Assembly: GCF_001050475.1 (NCBI RefSeq)
Contig: NZ_CP012034.1
Location: 1,984,001-2,048,000, forward strand
DNA from: Companilactobacillus ginsenosidimutans
GTDB taxonomy: Bacteria > Bacillota > Bacilli > Lactobacillales > Lactobacillaceae
Direction: 5' to 3'
DNA: 64,000 nt
Shown: in pieces, positions 25,211-34,230 of the stretch
How positions within the stretch are numbered: the stretch's first letter is position 1
Layout: the number at the start of each line of letters is the position of its first letter
Notes under the pieces: generated by a model
Databases searched by the model: none
What the model was told of the DNA's origin: nothing
What the model saw: the letters and a program-made list of their open reading frames with translations, nothing else
Program-made: the position numbers and the translations under genes

Positions 25211-26347
25211 ATGAAAAATACTAAATCGAATGTTTTGAAAGGTTTAATTTTTTCAGGAGTAGTGCTTGGAACTATTGGACTTCAATCAACTATCGTCAAT
25301 GCTGCAACTGACGCTGGTATTGAAGCTGCGACAACTACTACTGAGAAGGCAACAACTAAAATTACCAATCCTATTATCTTTACAAGTGGTGGAGCTGAAA
25401 TTGGTAACGGAACTATGCTCCAAGGCGACAAGGTGGGTCAATCTGTTGATATCACTAAGTTGATTCCAGCTGGTTATCAAGTTGCCAGTGGTAGCAATGT
25501 TTTGTCATTGAAGGACAATGGTACAAGTCAAACTGTTCAATTGACTAAGGCTGGCGACGTGACTGCGACTGTCCACTACGTTTACAATAGTGGTGTTATT
25601 GGTACAGAAACTTTGACTGGCCTAGCTGGTAGTTCAGTTGATGTTAAGAGTGTTCCTGCTGGTTATTATCTAGCTAACAAGAACCAGGGTACTGTAATTC
25701 TTGGATCTGGATCATCTGACGTCTATCTTGATGTAAATAAAGATATCAGTAATACGATTTCATTTGTAAAAGATGATACAGCCAAAACTCAAGTCGGCAC
25801 TGGTATCGTTTATGGCGAAAAAGCTGGCGACAAGGTCACTGTTGATGCTAAGCAACTTCCTGAAGGCTATTCATTTAAGAATTCTGCCGATGCAACATTC
25901 ACCATGCAACCAGACGGTACTCAAAAACAAATCACAGTCGTTAAACAATCAACAACTGAAGATTCAAAAGGTACAGTCGCAACTTTGGACAAGGTAACTC
26001 CACTTTACACAGTTGATGGCAAGAAAGTCGATGGCCGTGCATTAGGTGCATCAAGCGATTGGGCTACTGATAAAAAGCTTACACTCAATGGAGAAGCATA
26101 CTATCGTGTGTCAACATCCGAGTGGGTTAAAGCATCAGACGTGTACGTATACACATCAAATCCTGATACAGTAACAACAAAAGCTGCTGGAATCGCACCA
26201 TTGTACGATTTCAATGGTAAAAAATTAACAACTAGAGCCGTAGCCGCAAGTTCTGCTTGGTACACCGACAGAACAATCACAATCAACGGTCAAAAGTATT
26301 ACCGTGTTTCAACAACAGAGTTCTTATCTGCTGCTGATATTAAATAA
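25211..26347 (+). CDS. Surface protein with three PxGY repeats and two SLAP domains
   Basis: The protein has about 378 residues. The signal peptide (GLIFSGVVLGTIG...VNAATD) ends near residue 31. Three repeats of about 60 residues follow, each with a G-x-x-G-x-x-VD turn and a PAGY or PEGY motif (IPAGYQVASG, VPAGYYLANK, LPEGYSFKNS). Two SLAP domains end the protein, with YYRVSTSEWVKASDV and YYRVSTTEFLSAADI. I chose the ATG at 25211, after GAAGAGGA. This is the smallest complete member of a four-gene plus-strand series. It is presumably a wall-bound adhesin or coat protein. Confidence 0.88.
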   Translation: MKNTKSNVLKGLIFSGVVLGTIGLQSTIVNAATDAGIEAATTTTEKATTKITNPIIFTSGGAEIGNGTMLQGDKVGQSVDITKLIPAGYQVASGSNVLSLKDNGTSQTVQLTKAGDVTATVHYVYNSGVIGTETLTGLAGSSVDVKSVPAGYYLANKNQGTVILGSGSSDVYLDVNKDISNTISFVKDDTAKTQVGTGIVYGEKAGDKVTVDAKQLPEGYSFKNSADATFTMQPDGTQKQITVVKQSTTEDSKGTVATLDKVTPLYTVDGKKVDGRALGASSDWATDKKLTLNGEAYYRVSTSEWVKASDVYVYTSNPDTVTTKAAGIAPLYDFNGKKLTTRAVAASSAWYTDRTITINGQKYYRVSTTEFLSAADIK

Positions 26348-26362
26348 ATAGATAAAGTTTGA

Positions 26363-26391
26363 GCCTCACTGAGATCAGTGAGGCTTTTTTT
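26363..26391 (+). terminator. Rho-independent terminator
   Basis: GCCTCACT-gagatc-AGTGAGGC followed by TTTTTTT, 15 nt after the stop of the first plus-strand SLAP gene. Confidence 0.92.
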
Positions 26392-26531
26392 GTGGAAATA
26401 TTTAAATAGAAATATTCAAAACAACAAAATTTGAATGAAAACGCGTCCCCAATAGATAATCTAAAAGTAATCCTATATATTAGAATTAAGTTATAAAATA
26501 TATTCGATAATAGGAAATTAGGGGATTAGCA

Positions 26532-28664
26532 ATGAAGAAAAGAAATATGGTTGTAGGTGCTTTAGTGTGTGGAATGTTGTTGAGCAGTATCTCGGAACCA
26601 GTAATTGTGGGTGCCGAAATGTTACAAGGAGTTGCGCGGGACGAAGACCAAATTAAGAATTCTGTATACATGCGTTTTTATTTTTACGACAATGATGAGA
26701 GAATTGGTTCTCAATCTATTTTTGGTAATGAAGGCGATACATATGAGCTGTCAAAAATTAAATTGCCAAATGGATACAAATTGGACACTGATAATCCAAA
26801 AGATGTTAAGTTAACTGATAATGAATCTGAACCGTTTAAAATCAAGGTTGTTAAAGTTAAAAGAATTGTCACTCTCAGATACGTTGATGTGACAAATGGA
26901 GCTGAAAAAGCAGTTGCTGATGTCAAACTCTCGGTGCCGATATTGGACAGGTCAATTTCAGAAAAAAATATTATGGAACGCTTGCCAAAAGGATTTATCC
27001 TTACTGAAGAGTCTGATAAGCCCATCAACATACGAGATACTAATGAAAAAACATATACAATTAAAGTCAAAAGAGTGGAGAATGATTTATATACAAATAC
27101 CATTCAGTTTCGCGATTATGATACACAAAAATCTGTAGGGAAACCGTTTTTGATTTCCGGCAAATTGAATCGTCCAAAGATTTTAGACATTAGTAATCTT
27201 CCAACTGGATACTTTTTTCAATATTCTAATTTGGGTAATTATTCAAGTGTTATAACGATTACTTCCTCTGAAAAAACGAGATATGTCGATGTAAGGCGAG
27301 ATCAAGAAGATTCACGTGTTAGAAATTTTGTCCATTTTATTGATAAATCTGGGAAACTGTTAGAAACAAAAATATTAACTGAAAATGAAGGTAAGACGGT
27401 TGACTTGGGAAAACTATTTCCAGTCTATGACTTTGGAGATGATTACCAATATAAAATATCAAAAGATGGAACGGAAGCAACTATTAAAAATGTAAAGCGA
27501 GAATACGTCGAGCAAAAAATTAAATTTGTTGACGAACACGGACACCTGTCGGGTCGTACGTCACTCATTATGAAAATTGGTCATACATTTGAAGCACAGC
27601 AAGGTTTAGCTCCTGCTGGATATAAAATAAAAAACACTTCTGATACCTTTACAGCCCAAAGTAGCCCTTCTGAAGTTGTTATTGTAGTGATTCCGAATAC
27701 CGTTTTTAACATGTTCAAAATTGTTGATTATGATAATGAAGAAGATGTATTAATGAATGAAGTACTTATTAAGGGATTGTTTGGACATACGCCTGTATTC
27801 CCGCCTGATCTAATTCCTGGATATAAATTAAGTAGCCGTAACTATACGCAAATGAATTACTCAAGTAAAATTGAAACAATTAGTTTCATGAAGGTAGTAA
27901 AGAACACAATTAGATTTATTGACAATGGCTCGGGTAAAGTAATTGATGAGAAGGTAGTCAAAGGTGTAAGGGATGAATCGTATTCAGTAGAAATTCCTTT
28001 AGGGTATAAGTTAAATAGTGGTGAGAAAAAAATTGAGGGAACAATTAATGATCCGAGATGGGGAACAAAAACGATATTCGTTTATAAAAAGAACAATTCT
28101 GATGGTATTAATAGTGGAACACATGTGGGGAATAATTCTAACTCTCATGTAACCAAACCAGATGTTAGTCAAAGCCAAAATGAAACAGATGGGAAACCAT
28201 CTCCAAATTCTCAAATTGATAAAACTGCAAATGGTGAAGCTCCAAACATTAATGAGGTGTTTAGTAATGAGCAAAAATATTTAGGTGTAATTTCAACTCA
28301 TTCAGGATCTAGATTAATTCCGTTGTTTAGTATGAAGGGCAAACAATCAAATCGAAGCTTATCTGCAAACACGGACTGGAAGATTGATAGGAAGGCAACC
28401 ATCAATGGAGAAACATTCTATCGAGTATCTACTAACGAATGGGTGAAAGCTGCTCATGTGTTTGAGTACAGTGTTATTAATCAAAATATAACTACAAAAG
28501 CAGGTAAGACTGCAGAACTGTATAACAGCAAATTCAAACTTTCTAATAGAAGTCTTGCTGGTGATACTAGTTGGCATACTGATAAATCTCGTGTTGTTGA
28601 TGGTAAAACTTATTATCGGGTTTCAACAGATGAGTGGGTTGCTGCAACTGATATTAATAAATAG
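26532..28664 (+). CDS. Surface protein with multiple PxGY repeats and two SLAP domains
   Basis: The protein has 710 residues. The signal peptide (MVVGALVCGMLLSSISEPVIVGAE) is split over residues 5-28. Seven or so related beta repeats fill about 30-530, with motifs such as LPNGYKLDTD, LPKGFILTEE, LPTGYFFQYS and LAPAGYKIKN. A low-complexity Asn/Ser/Gly linker is at about 530-580. Two SLAP domains follow with [15 protein letters not shown] and YYRVSTDEWVAATDI. An AGGGGAT ribosome binding site precedes the ATG. Its repeats are less regular than those of its neighbours. No LPXTG anchor is present. Confidence 0.87.
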   Translation: MKKRNMVVGALVCGMLLSSISEPVIVGAEMLQGVARDEDQIKNSVYMRFYFYDNDERIGSQSIFGNEGDTYELSKIKLPNGYKLDTDNPKDVKLTDNESEPFKIKVVKVKRIVTLRYVDVTNGAEKAVADVKLSVPILDRSISEKNIMERLPKGFILTEESDKPINIRDTNEKTYTIKVKRVENDLYTNTIQFRDYDTQKSVGKPFLISGKLNRPKILDISNLPTGYFFQYSNLGNYSSVITITSSEKTRYVDVRRDQEDSRVRNFVHFIDKSGKLLETKILTENEGKTVDLGKLFPVYDFGDDYQYKISKDGTEATIKNVKREYVEQKIKFVDEHGHLSGRTSLIMKIGHTFEAQQGLAPAGYKIKNTSDTFTAQSSPSEVVIVVIPNTVFNMFKIVDYDNEEDVLMNEVLIKGLFGHTPVFPPDLIPGYKLSSRNYTQMNYSSKIETISFMKVVKNTIRFIDNGSGKVIDEKVVKGVRDESYSVEIPLGYKLNSGEKKIEGTINDPRWGTKTIFVYKKNNSDGINSGTHVGNNSNSHVTKPDVSQSQNETDGKPSPNSQIDKTANGEAPNINEVFSNEQKYLGVISTHSGSRLIPLFSMKGKQSNRSLSANTDWKIDRKATINGETFYRVSTNEWVKAAHVFEYSVINQNITTKAGKTAELYNSKFKLSNRSLAGDTSWHTDKSRVVDGKTYYRVSTDEWVAATDINK

Positions 28665-28675
28665 ATAATTTCAAT

Positions 28676-28707
28676 TGATCCTCATCAGAAATGATGGGGA
28701 TTTTTTT
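28676..28707 (+). terminator. Rho-independent terminator
   Basis: ATCCTCATC-agaaat-GATGGGGAT with a following T-run, just after the 710-residue SLAP protein gene. Confidence 0.85.
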
Positions 28708-28867
28708 GTGCCGTTTATATTTTCCATTTATATACAAATGAAGCTTGCTAACAAATTTGGTATAGGTGGTTATAAATCTCGAATTTCTATTGAATTGGTC
28801 TACCTCTGACTAGTATATTTTGAAATATATTTGAAAAAGGTTAAGAGAGATTAAGGGGAATTGATTT

Positions 28868-31405
28868 ATGAAACGTAGTTTTTTAGTGGGTACTATTTTG
28901 AGTACTTTGATGCTTGGATCAGTTATTGCACCGAGTGCTGTTAGTGCTGCCGAGTTAATGAGTGAAGAGTCTGAAAAGAAGAAGAAAGTTAAGATTAAGT
29001 TTTCTACCGATTATGGTTCACCTAGTAGCATTGAGGTTGATGTTAAGCGTGGTGGAAAGATTGATATTTCAAAGAAGATTCCTAAGGGATATATCCTTGC
29101 TGAAGGAGAATCTGCACATATTAAATTAGATAAAGATGACACAGATGTGACGGTTAAACTTGTTGCAACTACACGTTGGGATACGATTCAATTCATGGGT
29201 TGGCGTGGAGTTATGACTAGAGCTATTGAGAAGCATACGGGTGAGAAGATAACTATCAAGGATTATCAGAAATTCGTGCCGGATGGATATGAAATTGATA
29301 CGACACGCAATACTAATTTTGTTTCTGGAAACGACGTTTGGGGACAAACTTTTCATGTTTATTTGAACAAAGTTGCAGAAAAAGTTACCGTGAAAAATAC
29401 TGTTAAATTTGTGTCAGATTCTGAAGAGATATCGTCGATTTCAATGAGTGGTATAGTCCATAGTTTTGTGAATATTGCTGACAAAATTCCAGCTGGATAC
29501 AGTCTTGCTAAAGACCAATCCGGATTAGTTAAGTTGGGGAAAGATAATTCTACAACTATCGTGAAGCTGACAGCTGATTCACATTATGATTCTATACAAT
29601 TTTTCGGCACAGCGAACTTCAGTAGTATCAAAATGAAGACTGGCGAAAAAATTACTTTTGAGAAGTACAAACACTTAATTCCTAAGGGTTACAAGGTTGA
29701 TATGACGAAACCTCACGAATTTGTTTCGGGTACGTTTGGTCAAAACTTTATTATTTATTTAACGAAACTTCCTGCGGTTACTTGCACGGTTAACTGTGTT
29801 GATAAGCACGGTAACGTTGTTGATACTCAGACTGTCACTGGATACGAGGGTGAAAAAGTTAAGGTTAAGGAGTCGGACAAGTTCAAGATTAAGGGCGACC
29901 GAATCGTGACTATTAATCCAAGTGCGGCTTCAGTTAGTATTCAAGTTGAGTCAACTCAAGTTGAAAAGGAAATCCGTTTTGTTGACGAAGACGGCGTAAA
30001 AGTTGCTGAATACAAAGGTAAATTCGATATTCGTGGTCAAATTAAGATTGATCCAAGTAAGATTCCATCCGGATATGAGGTTAAGTTGGGATACTTGAGT
30101 GTTACGGATGATGGGAAGAAAATTATCATTATCAAAGTGTTCAAGACTCACAAGAATACTGTTCAATTTGTGACACCACATGGGGAAGTCGTTGGCACGA
30201 CTGATATTAAAGGACAGAGTGGCAGTGAAGTCATCGTTAATCCGCCTAAAGGTTATGAGTTTCTAGATAGCTCATTCAAGATTTTCAATGTTTACAAAGG
30301 TACTCTTGTTCAAAAAGTTATTGTCATGAATACTGCTGAATTAGACAAAACTGAAATTGTCAGTAATCCTGTTGAACCTGTGCAAACTTCAGATAAGAAT
30401 ATAATTTCCAGTGGAATTGTTGAGAAACCTGTTCAAACGCCAGTTACACCGGAACTTCCTTCAGTATTGCCAGATAAAGATAATGACGGTTCAAATGAAA
30501 ATAACTTGGTTGAAGTTCCAAATCTAACACCAATGCCAGAGCCAATTCCTGTTCCGGTCGAGCCAGTGCCCGAACCAGCTGCCCCAAATCCTGAACCAGA
30601 ACCAGAGCCAATTCCAGATCCAGAACCAACTCCAGAACCAGAGCCTACACCAGACCCTGAACCAACACCGGATCCAGAACCTGTTCCAGATCCTGATCCT
30701 GTTCCTAGTCCAGAACCAACACCGGAACCAGAACCAGCGCCAGACCCAGAACCAAATCCAGATCCTGAACCAGCACCAAATCCAGAACCAACGCCAGATC
30801 CAGAACCAACTCCTGATCCGGAACCTATTCCGGATCCAGAGCCCACACCGGACCCGGACCCAGAACCTGTTCCTGACCCTGAGCCTGTCCCAGAGCCGGA
30901 ACCAGCACCAGATCCAGAACCTTCAGCTCCAATTCCGGACCCAGAACCAACACCGACGCCAGCTCCAAACCCAGAACCAACACCAGAACCAACACCAAAC
31001 CCAGGACCAAACATCCAAGACATCACCGGAAAAGTAACAATCCACGGTGACCGCACACATACTCAACTGGTTAACACCAAAGGTGAGTCGATTGAATACA
31101 ACTTGCTTCCTCAGACTGACTGGTTGATTGATAAGGTTGCTACTATCAATGGTGAAAAATATTATCGTGTTTCAACTGATGGTTGGGTTAAGGCTGATCA
31201 TAGTCTTGTCTTTGAATATACGACAGGGGTGGTTACTACTCGTCCTGGAAAGGTTGCGCGCCTTGTTGATAGTCAGGGTAATGTCAGTGTTCGTAATTTG
31301 GCCGGTGATTCTGCTTGGAAGACTGATAAGACGGCAACTATTAATGGTAAAATTCACTATCGCGTATCTACTAACGAGTGGGTTTGTATTGACGATTTAA
31401 TCTAA
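28868..31405 (+). CDS. Surface protein with PxGY repeats, a Pro-Glu/Asp spacer and two SLAP domains
   Basis: The protein has 845 residues. The signal peptide ([20 protein letters not shown]) ends near residue 28. The next 460 residues hold 'PxGY' repeats ([60 protein letters not shown]). Two of these form longer pairs with QFMGW/QFFGT. About 165 residues of [13 protein letters not shown] repeat (about 555-720) act as a stiff wall-spanning spacer. Two SLAP domains end the protein, with [13 protein letters not shown] and [14 protein letters not shown]; the Cys there is unusual. An AAGGGGA site precedes the ATG. Confidence 0.88.
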   Translation: MKRSFLVGTILSTLMLGSVIAPSAVSAAELMSEESEKKKKVKIKFSTDYGSPSSIEVDVKRGGKIDISKKIPKGYILAEGESAHIKLDKDDTDVTVKLVATTRWDTIQFMGWRGVMTRAIEKHTGEKITIKDYQKFVPDGYEIDTTRNTNFVSGNDVWGQTFHVYLNKVAEKVTVKNTVKFVSDSEEISSISMSGIVHSFVNIADKIPAGYSLAKDQSGLVKLGKDNSTTIVKLTADSHYDSIQFFGTANFSSIKMKTGEKITFEKYKHLIPKGYKVDMTKPHEFVSGTFGQNFIIYLTKLPAVTCTVNCVDKHGNVVDTQTVTGYEGEKVKVKESDKFKIKGDRIVTINPSAASVSIQVESTQVEKEIRFVDEDGVKVAEYKGKFDIRGQIKIDPSKIPSGYEVKLGYLSVTDDGKKIIIIKVFKTHKNTVQFVTPHGEVVGTTDIKGQSGSEVIVNPPKGYEFLDSSFKIFNVYKGTLVQKVIVMNTAELDKTEIVSNPVEPVQTSDKNIISSGIVEKPVQTPVTPELPSVLPDKDNDGSNENNLVEVPNLTPMPEPIPVPVEPVPEPAAPNPEPEPEPIPDPEPTPEPEPTPDPEPTPDPEPVPDPDPVPSPEPTPEPEPAPDPEPNPDPEPAPNPEPTPDPEPTPDPEPIPDPEPTPDPDPEPVPDPEPVPEPEPAPDPEPSAPIPDPEPTPTPAPNPEPTPEPTPNPGPNIQDITGKVTIHGDRTHTQLVNTKGESIEYNLLPQTDWLIDKVATINGEKYYRVSTDGWVKADHSLVFEYTTGVVTTRPGKVARLVDSQGNVSVRNLAGDSAWKTDKTATINGKIHYRVSTNEWVCIDDLI
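30540..31010 (+). repeat. Low-complexity CCAGAACC/CCAGATCC coding repeat
   Basis: This is a tandem array of degenerate 6-12 nt units encoding Pro-Glu-Pro and Pro-Asp-Pro within the 845-residue SLAP protein. Such arrays change length easily, so the spacer may vary between strains. The minus strand happens to be open here and would encode Gly-Ser repeats; that frame is not a gene. Confidence 0.9.
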
Positions 31406-31517
31406 ATTTTCAAGCGTTTTTATAGCTTAATCTAGCTTGATTTCGTATATTATTAGTAATTAAGTTTTTTCGAAAAATATTGAATTATTCGGTCTGTTTT
31501 TGGTTCGAGGCGTTAAA

Positions 31518-32435
31518 ATGAAAGATGAATTGAACAAAAAACGTAATTTAATTACGATGAAATTGAACTTCGAAATTGGCGATAAAGTTGTGTCTTCAAG
31601 CTTGATAACTGGCGAGGAAGGTTTAATTGTCGACATCCGCAGTCAGGTTCCTGAGGGTTATCAGTTGATTGAGACGGAACAGTCGTGTTTTGTCATCAAT
31701 TCAACTATGTCTGAAGGGGTGTATATCAAAATGGTAGAACTTAAAGATAAAAAGCCTGATTCAACTCGTCCGGAAAATAATTTGGTCAAAAACACAATTC
31801 ACTTTCTCACTAATACCGACAAAGAAGTCAGTCGTACCACGGTTCAAGGTGCTGACAAGTCGAAGGTTAAAGTTATGCCACCGAGAGGGTACAAATTTGC
31901 GTCACCAATGTGGAATTTTGTCGTTATTTCATCGACCAATGTTAATCAGAAAATGTATGTGAAGTCTAATGGATCAACAATTACTAGACCTTCCGCAAAG
32001 CCAGTTGAAGAACTGATGGTTTTCCAAGATACTTGGCAATATTCGGGCTATTTCACAACTTTCTCCACTAACACTCAAATTCCGGTTATAAATAATTCTG
32101 GTAAAACTATTTATTATTTAACCAATAACTACGATTTCCACGTACGACAAATGGCTAATCATGCTGGACAAACATTTTGCCAAATAGCTGATTCGGCTTG
32201 GGTTAACATCACTGACATGTACGAGTATCAGCCAATTTATACGCAGATTACGATCAAGCAAGATGTATACGCAAGACTACATGATTTTCGAGGCAACGTT
32301 GTTGCACGGAGACAATTAACTCCCGGAACCACTTGGTACACTGACAGAAAAATGAATATTGGAAGTTCGACATATTATCGTGTCACCACCACAACTTGGG
32401 TGGATGGTAAAGATGTTGTGACTTCTAGAACCTAA
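31518..32435 (+). CDS. SLAP-family protein without signal peptide
   Basis: The protein has about 305 residues and is built like its neighbours: two 'PxGY' repeats (VPEGYQLIET and PPRGYKFASP), then two diverged SLAP-like domains (about 185-245 and 250-305) ending YYRVTTTTWVDGKDV. Unlike all other members it has no signal peptide; the start MKDELNKKRNLITM is charged. The frame upstream stops at a TAA about 50 nt before and offers no hydrophobic segment. The ATG at 31518 follows GAGG. It is either an N-terminally truncated relative or a protein exported in another way. Confidence 0.75.
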   Translation: MKDELNKKRNLITMKLNFEIGDKVVSSSLITGEEGLIVDIRSQVPEGYQLIETEQSCFVINSTMSEGVYIKMVELKDKKPDSTRPENNLVKNTIHFLTNTDKEVSRTTVQGADKSKVKVMPPRGYKFASPMWNFVVISSTNVNQKMYVKSNGSTITRPSAKPVEELMVFQDTWQYSGYFTTFSTNTQIPVINNSGKTIYYLTNNYDFHVRQMANHAGQTFCQIADSAWVNITDMYEYQPIYTQITIKQDVYARLHDFRGNVVARRQLTPGTTWYTDRKMNIGSSTYYRVTTTTWVDGKDVVTSRT

Positions 32436-32464
32436 AAAAGAAATAGCTATGCTATTTCTTTTTT
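32434..32464. terminator. Rho-independent terminator
   Basis: AAAAAAGAAATAGC-tat-GCTATTTCTTTTTT, a perfect 14-bp stem directly after the signal-less SLAP gene. Confidence 0.92.
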
Positions 32465-32507
32465 GTTTTCTGTATAATTTGGTTATTAATATGAGGGAGT
32501 ACAAAAT

Positions 32508-33311
32508 ATGATTGATCCTAATTTTTTTACAAATTACCACGACAGTGAACATATGTTACAAGTTCAGAATGCAATAAATCTTTGGGATGAAACAATGAGC
32601 GATGAGGCCAGAAGAATTATTGAAAAAAAGGCTGCTGACGTTGAAGTAATAGTATGGAAGGGTGCAGTTTTTGCAGAGCCGGCACCCATCGGAATGTTTA
32701 AGGCTGAGAGGCATGGATTATTACTAATCAATAACGTATATATTCTTTCATTTACGTCTAACCCTCCAACTGAAAACTCTGGGTGGAATCTTTTAATGTT
32801 AACCAATGCTAATGTATCATTAAAAAATGATGGTGTTGAGATTCTGGATGCTTCAGATTATGTGCAATATGGCATAAAGATAGAAGGCAATGGCATAACA
32901 CCCAATGATTTATACAATAATATCAAAAGTATTATTAATGAACGTAAGAAATTAGTTGTTGAGAACTATGAGGCTAAGAAAGAATACAGAGAGAAAAAAA
33001 TTCAGAATTCAAATATCCCGCCTGAATTTTCATTCAAAAAAACACCGTATATCATCAGTGCAAATCCAATTCCAAATGGTTTTACCTATGAAAGACCAGT
33101 TATGCTTTCTTATACGAAAAGAATGGGACTATCCAACTATGCTAATCCGAGTTCAGGATACCAAGTTGCTTTTCAAGCATGTATAAATGGTATCAAGGAA
33201 TCGATTGACAATCGTGAATATGATGCTCTTTTCAATTTAAAAGTCATTTCGAATTCAGTTGAAGGTGATTATGATGTGGTAGTATACGGGGATGCCGTTA
33301 AGGTTTATTAA
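32508..33311 (+). CDS. Hypothetical protein with YbjQ-like C-terminal domain
   Basis: The 267 residues fall into two parts. The first 150 residues match no family I recognise. The last 85 residues (from YIISANPIPNG to YGDAVKVY) resemble the YbjQ/UPF0145 'heavy-metal-binding' fold: a long helix with QACINGIKESIDN, then the EYDALFNLKVISN strand and the closing DVVVYGDAVKV. There is no signal peptide. A GAGGGAG site precedes the ATG, and strong terminators lie on both sides, so it is a single-gene unit. The link to YbjQ is by motif only. Confidence 0.6.
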   Translation: MIDPNFFTNYHDSEHMLQVQNAINLWDETMSDEARRIIEKKAADVEVIVWKGAVFAEPAPIGMFKAERHGLLLINNVYILSFTSNPPTENSGWNLLMLTNANVSLKNDGVEILDASDYVQYGIKIEGNGITPNDLYNNIKSIINERKKLVVENYEAKKEYREKKIQNSNIPPEFSFKKTPYIISANPIPNGFTYERPVMLSYTKRMGLSNYANPSSGYQVAFQACINGIKESIDNREYDALFNLKVISNSVEGDYDVVVYGDAVKVY

Positions 33312-33318
33312 TTCAATT

Positions 33319-33360
33319 AAAAAAGAGCACCACTTCAACTAAGAAGTGGTGCTCTTATTA
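33319..33360. terminator. Bidirectional terminator
   Basis: AAGAGCACCACTT-caactaag-AAGTGGTGCTCTT, flanked by A and T runs between converging genes. Confidence 0.92.
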
Positions 33361-33364
33361 ATTT

Positions 33365-34084
33365 CTAAAAGAATGTTGTCCAAACTTTAACTGCACAAAT
33401 GGCACCGACGATTGGTGCTACGACTGGAACCCAGCTGTATTCCCATTGTGATGAACCTTTGTGTTGTAGTGGAAGGATTGCGTGTAGAATTCTTGGTCCC
33501 AAGTCACGAGCGGGATTAAGTGCTGGTCCAGTTGCTCCACCAAGTGAAATAACTAAGGCCATAACTAGAAATCCTAGTCCGATGAAGTCGGCACGTGAAT
33601 CAACTTTGTCACTTGTAAGTGCCACAGCACCAAGGACAAGGACGAATGTTCCGAGGAATTCGTTGATGAATCCATTTAATTTACTATGTGCATTATCAAT
33701 TGTTGAGAATGTTCCCAAAATTGAATCAGCGTTGGTTGTGTGATCATAGTATGGTTTGTATGCTGCCACGATCAAAGCTTGACCAAAAATTGCGCCCAAG
33801 AATTGAGCTGCTAAATATGGTAAAACTTCTGACCAAGGGAATAATCCGTTAGTGGCCATTCCTAGTGTCATAGCAGGGTTGAATGCACCGCCAGAAATAC
33901 CAGCGAACATCATTACGGGGATCATAACACCGATACCATAACCAAAACCTATAAGAATCCACCCCCCGTGGAAACCCTTTGTACCCTTTAGCTCAACGTT
34001 TGCAACAGATCCGTTACCCAGCGCCACCATCAAGGCAGTACCGATAAACTCGGCAACGCAGCGAATAAATAGTGTGTAGTGCAT
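33365..34084 (-). CDS. Glycerol/water channel of the MIP family
   Basis: This is a six-TM aquaporin-family channel of 239 residues. Both half-helix motifs are present: GGAFNPAMTLG near residue 68 and GPALNPARDLGPR near 190. Asp after the second NPAR is the mark of the glycerol-conducting (GlpF) branch, which in lactobacilli also passes water and small solutes such as lactic acid. Its ribosome binding site is weak. No glycerol kinase is nearby, so it is unlikely to be part of a glycerol operon. Confidence 0.9.
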   Translation of the reverse strand: MHYTLFIRCVAEFIGTALMVALGNGSVANVELKGTKGFHGGWILIGFGYGIGVMIPVMMFAGISGGAFNPAMTLGMATNGLFPWSEVLPYLAAQFLGAIFGQALIVAAYKPYYDHTTNADSILGTFSTIDNAHSKLNGFINEFLGTFVLVLGAVALTSDKVDSRADFIGLGFLVMALVISLGGATGPALNPARDLGPRILHAILPLQHKGSSQWEYSWVPVVAPIVGAICAVKVWTTFF

Positions 34085-34230
34085 AATTTCTGTACCCCAT
34101 AAATATATATTTGCCCAGTCGAATCTTTGCTTAGCTTGGCTTAATTAGTCTTCTAAGGTCTCAATCAGACCGCAACTCTAATGATTATAGCACATGACAC
34201 AGTCAATCCTGGCAGGTTGTGAAATTTTTT

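Noticed and set aside
30433..31056. Long minus-strand open frame of 207 codons encoding Gly-Ser repeats
   Set aside because: It is the mirror of the Pro-Glu/Asp coding repeat on the plus strand, which lacks stop codons in that frame by composition. There is no ribosome binding site or independent motif.
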